Of a stretch of DNA of 64,000 nucleotides, positions 33,788 through 45,282 are shown piece by piece. Source of the stretch: Hawksworthiomyces lignivorus (lineage: Eukaryota > Ascomycota > Sordariomycetes > Ophiostomatales > Ophiostomataceae). The position numbers and the translations under genes are program-made. The notes beneath the pieces were generated by a model. It was not told the origin of the DNA. It did no database searches and saw nothing but the letters and a program-made list of their open reading frames with translations. Position 1 is the first letter of the stretch; each line of letters begins with the position of its first letter. The DNA lies in assembly GCA_002917075.1 (NCBI GenBank), contig NTMA01000105.1, forward strand, positions 62,449 to 126,448, read 5' to 3'.

Positions 33788-36295
33788 TTACTCGACGTCC
33801 CAATCCGCGTCGTCGTTGCGGACGTACGTCGCCAAGCCATTGACGTCTTTGGTCACATTAGCCTTGACCTCGCCGTTACCCAGGTAGGCAAACCGGTTGC
33901 CATAGCGGTAGCGAATATTGTAATCTTCGAAACGTGGCCGCTTAATCGTCTTAAGGAAGTGGATTGTCTGTAAGCGAAGAGGGGGAGGGTTAATCGTTAG
34001 CGTTGGACTGCATGTAAAAGCAAGGAGGGGGGTGATGAGATTGGGATAGATCGCTTGGTGTCTTCCGCTTTTCGGCGACGACAGCGGAATGATGAATGGC
34101 GACAGCGGCCGGAGGCGCCAGCCAGATAGGTAAGCGGGCAGGTAGGCAGACAGGCGGATAGCTAGCCAGGCAGGCGAGTAGGCAGGGAGACAGAGGGAAG
34201 AGAGGGGGAGACAGAGGGAGGAAAGAGGGAGAGAAAGAGAGAGAGAAAGAAGCAGAGGCAAAGGCAGAGAGGCAGGTAGAGAGAGTTAGATAGAACCGTA
34301 GAATGTGTAGACTTACGCAGCCGGGCCACAAGTAGATGCGGTTCTTGATCTTGCCATCCTTGAACCAACTCCGGCACTCCTCCTGGAAGACGGTGGTCTT
34401 GTGGAACTCGTCAAAGTGCGCGTAGATGTCGTCGACGGCCTCCTGCTGGACGTCGATAGACCGGATGTTCTCGTGCTGGATCTTCTTCATCATCTGGATG
34501 GAGTACTCTACCGTAGTCTCGATAGACGGCAGCAGGGTGCCCGACGACCACGTGGCGCCGGGGCCGACGATGGTGTAGTAGTTGGGGAAGCGCGGCGCGG
34601 ACACTCCTAGGTACAGGTTGACATTGTCGCCCCAGTCCTCGTCGAGCGTCTTGCCAGCGTCGTTGATCAGCCGGAAGGCCGGGCGGAAGGCCACCTTGAA
34701 GCCGGTGGCGCAGACGATGATGTCGAGCTTGTGCAGCTTGCCGTCGGCGGTGATGATGCCCTCCTTGGTGACGCGGTTCAGCGGGCCGAACACGGGCTCG
34801 ACGTTGGGCTTGACCAGGGCCTCGAGGTAGCCGTCGCCAGGCGAGATGCGGCGGCAGCCGGGCGACCACTTGGGGATGATGAACTTCTTGAGCTCTTCGT
34901 GGCCGGGGCCCATGCGGCGCTCCATCTCCTCGGTGATGACCTTGCGGAAGTGGTTGGACATCTCTGAGCCCTGCTGGTACATGCCGAAGAGCGAGTTGAT
35001 CTCGGCCTCAATCTTGCGCCGGAACTGCAGGTGGTACTCTGGGTCGTTCTTGAACCGGTCCTTCTCTTCTTGGCTGAAGGTATACTGTCGCTTACCCTCG
35101 TTGGTCTGCTCACCCTTGCGCAGCTCGCCGTCGAGCACGCCGGCGCCAAATGGCGGCGAGATCCACGTGGACGAGCGCATGAACACCTTCATGTCCTTGA
35201 CGATGGGCTGCAGCGACGGCACGATCTGCACGCTGGTGGAGCCCGTGCCGATGACGCCGACCGTCTTGTCCTTGAAGTCGACGCTGTGGTCCCAGTGCGC
35301 CGAGTGCATGACGGAGCCCTCAAAGTCGTGCAGGCCCTCAATGTCGGGCCACACCCAGTTGTTTAGGATGCCTGTGCCGTTGATCAGCACATGGGACCAG
35401 TCGTTCCACTTCTCGCGCGTCACCTGGTCCTCCAGGGTGATGTCCCAGATGCCGCGGTCCTCGTGCCAGCGGGCCTCGACGACACGCGTGTTGACCTTCA
35501 TGTACTTGCGGGTGCCGTAGCGCTCGATGCAGTTGTCAAAGTACCGGCGGATCTCATCGCCATAAGCATAGTAGTGCGTCCAATCGGGCTTGGGGTCCCA
35601 AGAGAACGTGTACAAGTGAGCAGGAATCTGCAGGTGGGTTAGAATCTCTTCAAAATTGCAGCGAGCAGCCGCCATCTAGAATCGTTCGATGGCAGCGACG
35701 TCCCGCTTCTCAACCCGATAACAGGAAACTTACATCGCAAGCAACCCCAGGGTATCTACACATGAGTTAGCCACGAGATTGCTTTTAATTTCGCGTCGAA
35801 CTCATACATAAACAACTTAGAGAGGGCTAACTTACGTGTTCTCTACCCAGGTACCACCGGGAACTTCGTTCTTCTCGAAGAGGGTCAGCTCCCAGCTGCC
35901 GGGGACCATTTGCCTCTCCTACAAGACATGTTAGATACTGTCCGTCTCAAAATTACCATGACATCTCTGCGAGGAAACAAGCAAGATATTTATATTTGTG
36001 GAATAACTCTCCGGTGGAGCGCGGAAATACGAAAGTTGTGCCGAGGCAGCCATTAGGTGACAGCGAGATTTGGAGGGGGGTGAGATTCTCATGAGTGAGA
36101 TTCTCATGAGCAACTGCTGCGACGTACCATCTTATAAGCAAGGCAGATACCTGAAGCACCAGCGCCAATGCAGGCAACCCGGAGCTTGGTGGGTTTCGAG
36201 TGGTACTGCTGGAGCACGCGGTAGGGAGTTGCCATTTCGGGATACGTGAAGTCGTTTGCGCCGTTGTCCGGCTTGGTACCGTTTGTTTCAGCCAT
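33788..36295 (-). CDS. Baeyer-Villiger-type flavin monooxygenase
   Basis: Five exons (36295-36128, 35918-35836, 35755-35734, 35627-34317, 33967-33788) encode 587 aa. The third is a 22-nt micro-exon that supplies the core of the YPGVACD motif. Two Rossmann motifs are present: FAD-binding GAGASG (44-49) and NADPH-binding GTGSTS (218-223). Between them lies the Baeyer-Villiger signature FxGxxxHxxxW, complete at Phe193-Trp203 (FEGSVMHSAHW). Members use FAD and NADPH to insert one oxygen next to a ketone, giving an ester or lactone; fungal relatives act on steroids, terpenoids and polyketides (StcW-like). The last intron (349 nt) is long and made of purine-rich simple repeats. It is divergent from a PRISE-type reductase gene 2.85 kb away and begins the putative catabolic block. 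The C-terminus has no peroxisomal signal. Substrate unknown. Confidence 0.93.
34095..34290. repeat. Purine-rich simple repeat within last intron of the BVMO gene
   Basis: On the plus strand this is a mosaic of GGCAGG/TAGGCAG and GAGA units filling most of the 349-nt intron. It keeps an open frame by chance, which extends the upstream exon artificially. Confidence 0.8.
36081..36110. repeat. Perfect 15-bp tandem duplication in BVMO intron 1
   Basis: TGAGATTCTCATGAG occurs twice head to tail; each copy contains the palindrome CTCATGAG. Confidence 0.95.
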
Positions 36296-39149
36296 ATTGC
36301 CAGGGAGCACTTTGTGCAAAGAAACAGACGAAAGATAAGGTCTTTGGGGTATAAAGAAATGGATAAACAAAAAAGAAACGCCTCTTGTCTTATGCAAAAG
36401 CCCTAGCCCAATACTGCTTTGGAGTGAGAAGGGAAAGTGAGGAGGAGGAAGAACTCCAGATATTATATGCCTAGTGGGCTGTGGATATCGTTTGGAGATT
36501 TTGTGGAACTTCTACTTCGTGAAAGGCAAAGAAGTCTTGTGCGTATGTCTTTTCCCCGGAATAGTTGTTTCCTTCTCGTCTCACAAGATGGCCAGATATC
36601 TCAAAAGAGACGGCGGACGAGGCTAGCAATAGCAAAGCAAGAACGAAAGTGGCTCGATGTGCTTTGTCAGATGTGAAGATCGAGATACTGAGCTCATGAG
36701 CAAGAGGCAAAAAGAAAAGAGAAAAAAAGAAGAAGAAAAAATCGATCGAACCAGGTTTTGCGTGGGCTGACCTCTATTAAGGGCTCGTACCACTCAGCTA
36801 CTGCTTTTCCAGAATCATGGCTACGCTTGTACTTACGCGCTCTGCTCTGTACGTTGGAGATTCTGAGGGGATCCGGTGGAATTGTGTGCAGACATGGCTC
36901 TCTCAGAGAGAGAGCTTCATCGGAGGCACGGTTACCGGCAAGTCGGATCGGTGGTTCGAAGGCTCGACATGCTGAACGTTGGCTTTGTTCCAGGGTCTCT
37001 CCTGCCTGAGCACCCAGAATCATAGAGGAGTTGAACATATCGGTATCCATACTCCGTGTGGCAGCAGGCGAGTCACGGTTTGCGTAACTAAGGTGGAAAA
37101 ATGAGTTAAGGGACCCTCCTTCCCCTCTTGAGCAGTATGGGGTAAGCTTGCCTCTTCTCCAAAAGGCTCTAGATTAGAGCCCAACGGGGAAAGGAGAAAA
37201 GGGAACCAGCCAAGGAGCATGATTCAACACTTCTGTTCCTGCGCAAAACGAGACCCCTCTAGTGCCAAGTCACGCTTCAGGATTGGTGTCTCCAATAACA
37301 AGGTGGTGCGTTGGATGTGCATTTCCGTGTGAAGGAAAACGAAAAGGTCGGCACTACCCGTGGAGGCTACCTAGAAGACACGCGGGAATACTGCCCGTAA
37401 GCTTTTCCTGTGCATGCTCCAGCTAAGGGTCTCTAAAAGCGAGATGCGGAGTTCATTAAGCTGGGCCAAAAAGGGGAAATAGGAACTAATAGGGTGTGAC
37501 AGAGGCGAAGACTACATTAAGAGCCGCTGGGTACGCAACTTTGTGCGATATGGAAATAAGCTTTATCAGAGGGAAAAGGCCCTCTTTTCGAAGAGGGAAA
37601 AAAGAAAGGAAAGTAATTAGCCAGCATGCGAGATACTCCGTCTACAAACAACATTGTTTGTGCAACAAACACACTGTGCCGTCTTTCGCTGCAAGGGGTT
37701 GACCGCAGTTAGCCACAGAATAGAGCTACAGATATTGCTCTCATCCCAGAAGGATACCCTCCTAGCTTCGTCCAAACTAAACAAGGGTATATTGAACGTA
37801 ACAGTCTCCCGCATTGAATCCTTCATCATTCTAGTCAGCAGCCTAGTTAGTCACATGCTGGCCGATTGTTTTTAGATTTTTCTGGATAATACCCATAGAG
37901 CGTTGGTGAAGCAAAGGGTGTGCATTGAAGAGTCTTGAGGCTAGGAAGTCAAAAAGCGGCTGTCATTTCACGTGGGAAATGTTATCCGGGGAAGCAGACG
38001 CGGTAGCTGAATCATTAGCGCATTCTAGCCCTGCGGAGAAGGTGGTGCATGACCCTTGTTGAAATTGGGACCCCGCCTTGTATCCCCTCGCCAAATTTGG
38101 GGTACATATTCGTACTTTGTATACTCTATGGAGCATCTCTAGATGGACGGCTGCTCCTTGGGATATCTCTGACAGTTGCTCTATGCTTACTTGCATCGTC
38201 GAGCCTGATGACGATGATTCATCCCTTTTGTCATAGCGGGACGGGAAATTCCAGAGGCTGCTATTTAAAAATGCTACACAGAAGGATGCTTCCACAAATG
38301 CAAAACATGCGAATAGCATCCCGCATACTCGTTCCTGGTTCTTTCCTCGTCTCAGCCTCCTGACGTTCTTTAACTTAGTGGACCCTCTTCAGCAAGCGGG
38401 AGGGGCCTTTCGGCACTGGCTGATTCAGTGCGTTCGGCTGTGGTTTGGTTCTCTCTAAACAGGTTTGCCGGTGTAGATATGCAAATGGAAAATATCACCG
38501 AATTTTCTCGAAGCAAGGAGTTATTTGCCGGTGTGTACGGTCTGCCGAATAGCAGCCACAGTCTATGCCCGATCCCAACCATATGTGCGCAGCAGCGTTC
38601 ATGCAATATGTCGCATACGCGGTAAACCATAAAAAAAGCAAATATGAAATACCGAAGCGCGGCGATATCAAATTTAGATATTTTCCATTTCTAAGCATGA
38701 AGTCTCTCTTCTACATCGTAGTTTCCATTGCTATCCCAGGAAGGACTAATCCTAATGCTTTCGTGTTCTTTCCCGATGAGCGGATAACTTCCTTCCAACT
38801 CCAAAGCTAGAGGAAGATGTTTGCCCGAAGGGGAAGGAAGTCTCCACATTTGGCTCTTTCTACCTCCTCAGCACGTAGTCTCCGCAGAAGGAAAGCGTGG
38901 AGAGGGGTACTGACTCGCAGGTGCCTCTTCGGTCTTGTTAGTTCTTCAAGAGATGACCGGCGTTCCACTTATGTTTGGCAGATTGTATTGTGAAGTAATA
39001 TCGTGTTTTGTTGTAATACAGATGACTGGGTGTTTAGAAAGGAGCAGCTTTTGAGAGAGAACATCTAAAATCAGCATCACGAATACCATAAACTTTTTAA
39101 GAGTCCGTGTTCTACTGTTACTTTTCCTCTATCCCAGAACACTGTCAAA
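36296..39149. other. 2.85 kb divergent spacer between BVMO and PRISE-type genes
   Basis: Promoters of both genes must lie here. No gene supported. TACTCCG-like motifs occur near 37051 and 37631. Confidence 0.5.
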
Positions 39150-40485
39150 ATGCCCGGGAACCACGCTCTCGTTTACGGTAAGCAATAATGGCCTACTATG
39201 AAACAGCACGATCACAGCTACCGCTACCTTCTTATCACTTTGTATTCATGTAGAGTCCGTGTTTATACGGCTTATTTTTTTTTGCTTCATTGCCTTATTT
39301 TGCCGTCGCTTCCATGCTGACCTTTCAGGTGCCAGTGGCATCACCGGCTGGGCCATTGTCAATGCTATCCTCCAGGGGTATCCCAACCCCGAGGACTTTG
39401 ACAAGGTCACGGCCCTGACCAACCGGCCCCTTACGGCCGAGGCCGCTACATGGCCCGGGTCACCGAAGCTGCAGATTGTCAGCGGCATCGACATTCTGAC
39501 CGAGAAGGGCCAGTCAGGCTTTGAGGCCGAGCTGAAGGAGAAGGTCAAGGACATTGACACTGTTACCCACGTCTACTTTTTCGCCTATATCATGGATCCC
39601 AACCCGGAGAAGGAGGTCGAGATCAACGTGGAGCTGATCAAGCGCTCTGTTACTGCCATCGAGAACTTGTCGCCCAAGCTCAAGTTCGTCGTCCTACCTA
39701 CTGGAACCAAAGCCTACGGCGTGCACCTGCTAGAGGAGAATTTCCCCTTCCACAACGACCTGCCGCTGCGCGAGTCGCTTCCCCGGATACCTGAGCCGTA
39801 CGCATCGCAGATGTTTTACTACGGTCAGACAGACATGCTGTCTGCCATGTCCAAGGGCAAGTCGTGGACCTGGTGCGAGATCATGCCGGACGTTATCATC
39901 GGCTTTGTCCCTAACAACAACATCTACTGTCTGGCGCAGCAGCTCGGCACATATCTGTCGCTGTACCGCGAGATTGAGGGCGAAGGCGCCGAGGTGCAGT
40001 TTCCCGGCACCGAGAAGTCGTGGAAGAATCTGTTCATCGAGAGCAGCCAGGACATCTGCGCCAAGGTGTCGATCATCGCATCCCTGCACCCCGAGACTAC
40101 CTCGGAAGAGCGGTACAATGCTGCTGACAACAACAACCCGACATCTTGGAGCGTCAAGTGGCCCGTAATCGCCGCGTACTTCGGCCTGAAGGGCGTGGCT
40201 CCGCCCCCTGGTGGCTCCGGCCCCGACCCCGTAAACTACTTGGCCGACCATTACGAGCAGTGGACCGCACTAGAGAAGAAGCACGGTCTGAAGAGCGGCC
40301 GCGTCGGTAACCAGCGCAGTTACGGCGGGTTTGCGTATTTCATCATGACAATGCTCAACTTTGACCGCCAGATGGACATGTCGAAGACCTTCACTATGAT
40401 GGGCAAAGATAAGGTGGAATATACCTCCAAGGACGCCTTTTACACGGCATTCGACCGCTTCCGTAAAGCCAAGATCATCCCATAA
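39150..40485 (+). CDS. PRISE-type short-chain dehydrogenase/reductase (progesterone 5-beta-reductase/iridoid synthase-like)
   Basis: Two exons (39150-39177, only 28 nt, and 39329-40485; 151-nt intron, phase 1) encode 394 aa. The tiny first exon is needed to complete the nucleotide-binding motif GxxGxxG (Gly10, 13, 16; VYGASGITGWA). The family's atypical catalytic residues are visible: Lys137 in PTGTKAYG and Tyr173/174 in MFYYGQTDML, matching the Lys/Tyr pair of progesterone 5-beta-reductase. Members reduce the C=C of enones with NADPH. Fungal copies are usually unassigned or lie in secondary-metabolite or degradation clusters. No targeting signal is apparent. Divergent from the BVMO gene: an enone reductase would supply saturated ketone to a Baeyer-Villiger enzyme, which is the main reason to read the two as one pathway. 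Confidence 0.92.
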
Positions 40486-41648
40486 GTCGCATATGGAGAA
40501 GGAAAGGGACATGGGGATTGTGCTCTGAAAACGTGATACTAGTTTCTATTGTGCCTCTTTTTTTTATTTTGAAAGGGAGACCATACCATTCAGCTTAAAG
40601 GTATCTAGCGATGTTTAGCTAACCAGAAATATGAAATCATTTTCCTCCGGAAAACACCATCTCCAGAGCTCTGTGTTGACGCTCTGCGGGTACCCTGCAG
40701 AACAACTTGTCTTCAAACCGTGCCTTGTCTTCATCGTGATTTTAGACCTCTCCGGTAATATCTACAAGCCAATGTCTTTTAGTATTCTCCTCAATTTGTT
40801 CAAATGGAAGAAATGGCCGAGCTACGAGGTAATAAAACACTACATGAGATGTACGAGAGGGGTTAATAAGTCAACATGAAGTAGAACTTTTATTTGAACT
40901 CTCCAAAGAGTATGAAATGGAGCACATTAATTGGGCATTCCCCGCAATCAACCATTGGCGCTCCGTACAAGACGGCACAGGCTCCGCTTCAACCAATTTT
41001 ATGGTTCATAAAACGAAGTTTGGGCTTGGGGTCTTGAGATGTCCAGCGAGAGACACGTTGACACACTAGCCGCGGCAAAGATCAGAGGGGAGGGGATGTT
41101 AACACCCGCTGGCCATTTAGTGGGCCTTTGTGGTGTCAGTGACCCAGCCCCATTCTACGATTCCCTCGCTGGTCAACTAGAATTTCTTTTAGCTTGTGTT
41201 TTGTATTGTCCTCTAGTTACCGATAGGAAGGAAGATCAGTACATGTACAAGGGTTCGGTTAAAAGAAAAGGCTTGTAAGCCTATTTGGTGTGCTTGCCCC
41301 AGAAGAGAGCCCTTTATGTTACATATTATCCCACAGTCCATACTGTGAGTGGTTCGAGAGAGCTTGAATGAGAAGGACTGAGGTTAGCTGTTTTCCTTTT
41401 TCTTTTCCTTTATTCTCTAAGCACTATTTCTTTGCTGAATAGCTCTATAGGTATCTCGGCATAACCCCCCCCCAGTTAGAGTCTAACCAGTAACAGAACA
41501 GAGGCCATACATAAGAAGCTTCTTGTGGACAATTTCTGTCCGCTACATCTTTTTTCCTTCTCTTTGTCTTTAAATTTTGACCCCGTGTCAATCAAATACC
41601 TTTTCTCTATTCTCTCATCCATCCTCTGTGTACCTCCTCTCTGCCACG
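40486..41648. other. 1.2 kb spacer / ACAD promoter
   Basis: Between two co-directional genes; pyrimidine-rich just before the ACAD start. No gene seen. Confidence 0.5.
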
Positions 41649-43001
41649 ATGTCCGTTCCCGCCTCCGTCTTTGACGGGCCCGCCTTCACGCGGATCCCCG
41701 TCTGGGCGCAGCAGAAGCTGTCGCCCCTGGCCGTACAAAAGATCCAGGATGTCTACGACTTTGTCGAGAACGAGGTCATCCCCCGCGAGCAGGTCATGCG
41801 GAACCAGCTCGAGTCGAAGCGCTGGGCCATCCCGCCAGTGATGCACGAGCTGCGCGAGAAGGCCAAGAAGAAGGGCCTGTTCAACCTGTTTTTGCCGAAC
41901 CACTTCAAGGAGAGCCCAGGCCTGACCAACCTGGAGTACTCGTGCTGCGCGGAGATCATGGGTCGGTGCTACTGGGCGCCGCAGACGATGAACTGCCACG
42001 CGCCGGAGACGGGCAACATTGAGCTGCTGGCCAAGTACTGCAACGACGCGCAGAAGGAGAAGTGGCTGAAGCCGCTGCTGGAGGGCACGGCCAGCTCGGC
42101 GTACTCGATGACGGAGCCGGACGTGGCCAGCTCGGACGCGACGCAGATCAGCATCAAGATCCGCCGCGAGGGCGACGAGTACGTCATCAACGGCCGCAAG
42201 CTGTACGGCAACTGCCTGTGGAACAAGGACCTGTCCTTCTACATCCTCATGGGCTGCTCCGACCCGGACAACCCAGACCGCTGGCGGCGCCACACGATGC
42301 TGCTGGTGCCGTGCGACACGCCCGGCATCACGCAGGTGCGCAACCTGACCATCATGGGCTACGACTGGGCGCCCGAGGGCCACGGCGAGTACCTGTACGA
42401 GAACGTGCGCGTGCCGGCGGCCAACGTGATCCTGGGCGAGGGCCGCGCCTTTGAGATCGCCCAGGGCCGCCTGGGCCCCGGCCGCATCCACCACTGCATG
42501 CGGCTGCTCGGCCAGTGCGAGCGCGCCTACGAGCTGGCGCTGCTGCGCTGCACCGACCCGCGCAAGAAGCCGCGCGGCAAGCTCATCGGCGAGTTCGACA
42601 GCAACATTGAGCGCGTCGCCCAGATGCGCCTCGAGATCGACGCCGCACGCCTCGTCGTGCTGTCCGCCGCCGACACCATGGACGTGCGCGGCAACAAGGC
42701 CGGCAAGCGCGCCATCGCCCAGAGCAAGGTCCTCGTGCCCCACCTGGCCACCAAGATCATCGACGAGTGCATGCAGATCTACGCCGGCCAGGGCCTCACC
42801 CAGCACACGCCGCTGCCCGAGATGTGGACCTACGCCCGCTTCGTGCGCGTCGCCGACGGGCCCGACGCCGCCCACCGGCACCAGGTCGGCCGCGAGGAGA
42901 TGAAGACGGCCGTCAAGTACCACGAGCGCCACCGGCAATACAACGAGAAGGCCAAGGTGCTCACGGAGCAGTACGGCTTCAAGTACGAATCGTTTGACTA
43001 G
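41649..43001 (+). CDS. Acyl-CoA dehydrogenase, ACAD10/11-like
   Basis: Intronless, 450 aa. The start at 41649 was chosen because the product begins close to the conserved N-terminal helix; the open frame upstream (to 41577) is pyrimidine-rich leader sequence. The first family signature lies at 151-163 (AYSMTEPDVASSD), and the FAD/acyl-CoA core RLGPGRIHHCMRLLGQCERA and the C-terminal QIYAGQGLTQHTPLPEMW, RVADGPDAAHRHQVGR are typical of the ACAD10/11 branch. These oxidise acyl-CoA to enoyl-CoA, and ACAD11 relatives handle branched or hydroxylated chains. No mitochondrial presequence or canonical PTS1 is visible (it ends YESFD), so location is open. In context it would carry out the first beta-oxidation step on the CoA ester made by the ligase gene 4 kb downstream. 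Confidence 0.94.
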   Translation: MSVPASVFDGPAFTRIPVWAQQKLSPLAVQKIQDVYDFVENEVIPREQVMRNQLESKRWAIPPVMHELREKAKKKGLFNLFLPNHFKESPGLTNLEYSCCAEIMGRCYWAPQTMNCHAPETGNIELLAKYCNDAQKEKWLKPLLEGTASSAYSMTEPDVASSDATQISIKIRREGDEYVINGRKLYGNCLWNKDLSFYILMGCSDPDNPDRWRRHTMLLVPCDTPGITQVRNLTIMGYDWAPEGHGEYLYENVRVPAANVILGEGRAFEIAQGRLGPGRIHHCMRLLGQCERAYELALLRCTDPRKKPRGKLIGEFDSNIERVAQMRLEIDAARLVVLSAADTMDVRGNKAGKRAIAQSKVLVPHLATKIIDECMQIYAGQGLTQHTPLPEMWTYARFVRVADGPDAAHRHQVGREEMKTAVKYHERHRQYNEKAKVLTEQYGFKYESFD

Positions 43002-44307
43002 AGCAGCTGTCTGCAGAAGGGAAGAGGGAAATAAAAATAACACCTCGCAGGGAGCGGACCCAGAGAGTAGGCCATTGCATGTATCTTCTATTACTATTTT
43101 TTGTTCTCGTTATATATAGCCCTGTACATAGGAAATTGCATTTCTATTAGAATATCAAGCATTATCGCCATTGTCTTCAGTTCACGAATACCTTCATCGC
43201 ATGTCAAAAGCCATTCACATTTCCAACACTGCCATCGCGATGCTGCGGTGCATGCATGCAGACCCCTAAAGTCAGCAGTTCCGTATGGTGTATTGCTATT
43301 GGCTGGCTTTTTTTTTTTTTTTTTTTTTTTGAAGTACTTGCTTTAACATTTTTATGGAGATCCCGCATTGGAGCTCGGCTCAAACTCCTCACGTCTTCTT
43401 CCCATGGCTATCCCCTTCGTTATCTGTGGCTCTCCGTCTGAATCTTCACAGATCAACTTCGGACTCGCTAATTTGCTTATTCTTTGCCTCACGACTATCT
43501 TTCTGCAGTTTCTCTCTCTCTCCTCTTCTGCTTGTACCTCTTGTATAGTTTTGTCTCCCTTTTTTAATTTTCTCCCCGCTCTTCCTTGTCAATCATTTCT
43601 AGTTTCTCTCCGCCTATGCTATCTCCAATTTGCTGTTAAAGTGGAGAAGAAAGAAAGCCCCCCGGAAATAGTTAGCCACTTACACCAAACATTCAAGCTC
43701 TCTCAAAGCTCGGCAAGACTTCTCTTCTCTATGGAGTATTGCTAACAGTCTCGTAGTGTCATCCAATACCCCACAGTTGGCATTGGAGAAAATAGAAACA
43801 GCCAGGATTTAGAAGAGAGGCACTGTAGGCTGGCCTTCGAGCCACGTTGCTGGTGAGATGTGCCAAAAGTAGTCTAAGACGTACACTGCCAAGACTTTTT
43901 GTCTTTTTTTTTTTTCATCTAGAGTAGTAGCTGCTGTTAGGATTATCGGAATACCGGACCAAGATGCGTGTTCCCTGCTTTAGATGCTCTTAGCACTGCT
44001 CTACTGAGATGAGGTAAATCAGAGTAGATAGAATGTGTATATTGTCAATGGCTACTTCATCACTGGCGTAAGCACTCTTCTCCCTATAATTATGCCAACC
44101 ATCTGAGCCGAATGATGCTGAATCGTATGCAAAGTGATTTTTTTTTAATAAAAAAGGTTGGAGTTTGTTGCCGCAATGATATCTGTGAACGTTACATTTC
44201 AGTCCAGAGCTACAAATCGCCTCCAGTTGTTACAATTTTTATTTCTCTTTAAAAACAAGTATGTACACACGCTATAGGACAATGCCAACTGAAAGAGATA
44301 AATACAT
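43002..44307. other. 1.3 kb spacer between convergent ACAD and SDR genes
   Basis: AT-rich, with a T-run of about 23 at 43308-43330. No gene seen. Confidence 0.5.
43308..43330. repeat. Poly-T run
   Basis: About 23 consecutive T in non-coding DNA. Confidence 0.9.
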
Positions 44308-45282
44308 TTACAATTTTGTCAATCTGCCCGCCGATAACCGTGCACCACCATCAACCGAGATGTCCTCTCCGTTCCTAGTGCTGTTAGCTTCTGAAGAATC
44401 ACGTAAAATATAAAAGTAAAGTCATTAATAGAAGATCCACATACACATAGCGGCCTGCTGCCGAAGAAAGGAAGACGGCCAAGCCTGCAATGTCCTCCGG
44501 GATGCCCAGTCGGCCCAGTGGGTTGTCCTTGCTCAGCTCCTCTTCGCCGCCGAGGTTCTTGATCAGGCCCTGGGCCAGCTTCGAGGGGAAGAAGCCAGGG
44601 GCGATGACGTTGGAGGTGATGTGACGGGGGCCGAGCTCGATAGCCAAGTTGCGGCCGAGGTGCTACAAAGGAAGTTAGCTGTCGTCCTTGTACTTTCTTA
44701 CCAGGAGCCTCTTACATTCGCTGCCGCCTTGGACACCGAGTACATGATTGTGCCGTTGGCGCCGACGTGCGGTACGTTTGTACCCGCCGTGGAGCTGATG
44801 ATGATGACGCGCGAGGGGTCCTCAAGCGTGGCCCGGGCCTCCAGCAGCGGCAGGCTCTTCTGGACGAGCTCAAAGATGCCGCGGACATTGAGGTCGAGGA
44901 TCTTGACGGAGCTGTGGGGCGGTGCATCCTCGAAGCGGGAGCCCCAGGAGGCGCCGGCATTGCAGACGAGGATGTTCAGGCCCCGACTGCCGACGAGGTC
45001 CTTGACCTTGGCGACCAGCTTCACGATGTCCTCAGAGTTGCCGACGTTGGCAGCGAGGCCGACGGCGCGGCCCTTGATGCCCGGCAGCTTGTTGAGCTTG
45101 TCGACCGCCTGGTTGATGCCCATCTCACCCTCGAGCTTGCGCGCGGTGACAATCACGAGGGAGGCACCGGCGCGCAGGAAGGCTGTGGCCATGTGCAGGC
45201 CGAGGCCGCGGGAGCCACCGGTGACGAGGGCGGTCTTGCCCTCAAGAGAGAAGAGGTTCTCAAAATTGCGGAGCTCAGACAT
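44308..45282 (-). CDS. Classical short-chain dehydrogenase/reductase (RhlG-like)
   Basis: Three exons (45282-44716, 44662-44445, 44374-44308; introns 53 and 70 nt) encode 283 aa. Cofactor motif TGGSRGLG at 21-28, NAG at 108-110, and catalytic Ser163/164, Tyr181 and Lys185 (YSVSK). The Lys falls just before the first intron, and splicing yields KAAANHLGRNLAIELG. The end is GEDISVDGGARLSAGR followed by LTKL. The APGFFPSKLA segment resembles RhlG/3-ketoacyl reductase-like SDRs. It probably oxidises or reduces a secondary alcohol/ketone with NAD(P), possibly the 3-hydroxyacyl-CoA step of the pathway. The final tripeptide TKL is close to, but outside, the canonical peroxisomal PTS1 consensus [SAC][KRH][LM]. 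Convergent with the ACAD gene and divergent from the ligase gene. Confidence 0.93.

Noticed and set aside
34000..34316. Leu/Ser/Pro-rich continuation of the BVMO frame
   Set aside because: It is intron 5; a GTAAGT donor at 34316 and acceptor at 33968-33969 restore a conserved C-terminus (TIHFLKTIKRPRFEDYNIRY).
35628..35733. Apparent ATG start (MAAARCNFEEI) of the main BVMO exon
   Set aside because: This lies in an intron; upstream exons supply the FAD-binding motif and join in frame to the conserved IPAHLYTFSW segment.
36735..36810. tRNA-like A box (TAGCTGAGTGG) and B box (GGTTCGATC) on the minus strand followed by a T-run
   Set aside because: The acceptor, anticodon and T stems do not pair, so it is not a functional tRNA; it could at most be a degenerate tRNA-derived fragment.
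41607..43043. 478-codon minus-strand open frame
   Set aside because: Antisense shadow of the acyl-CoA dehydrogenase gene.
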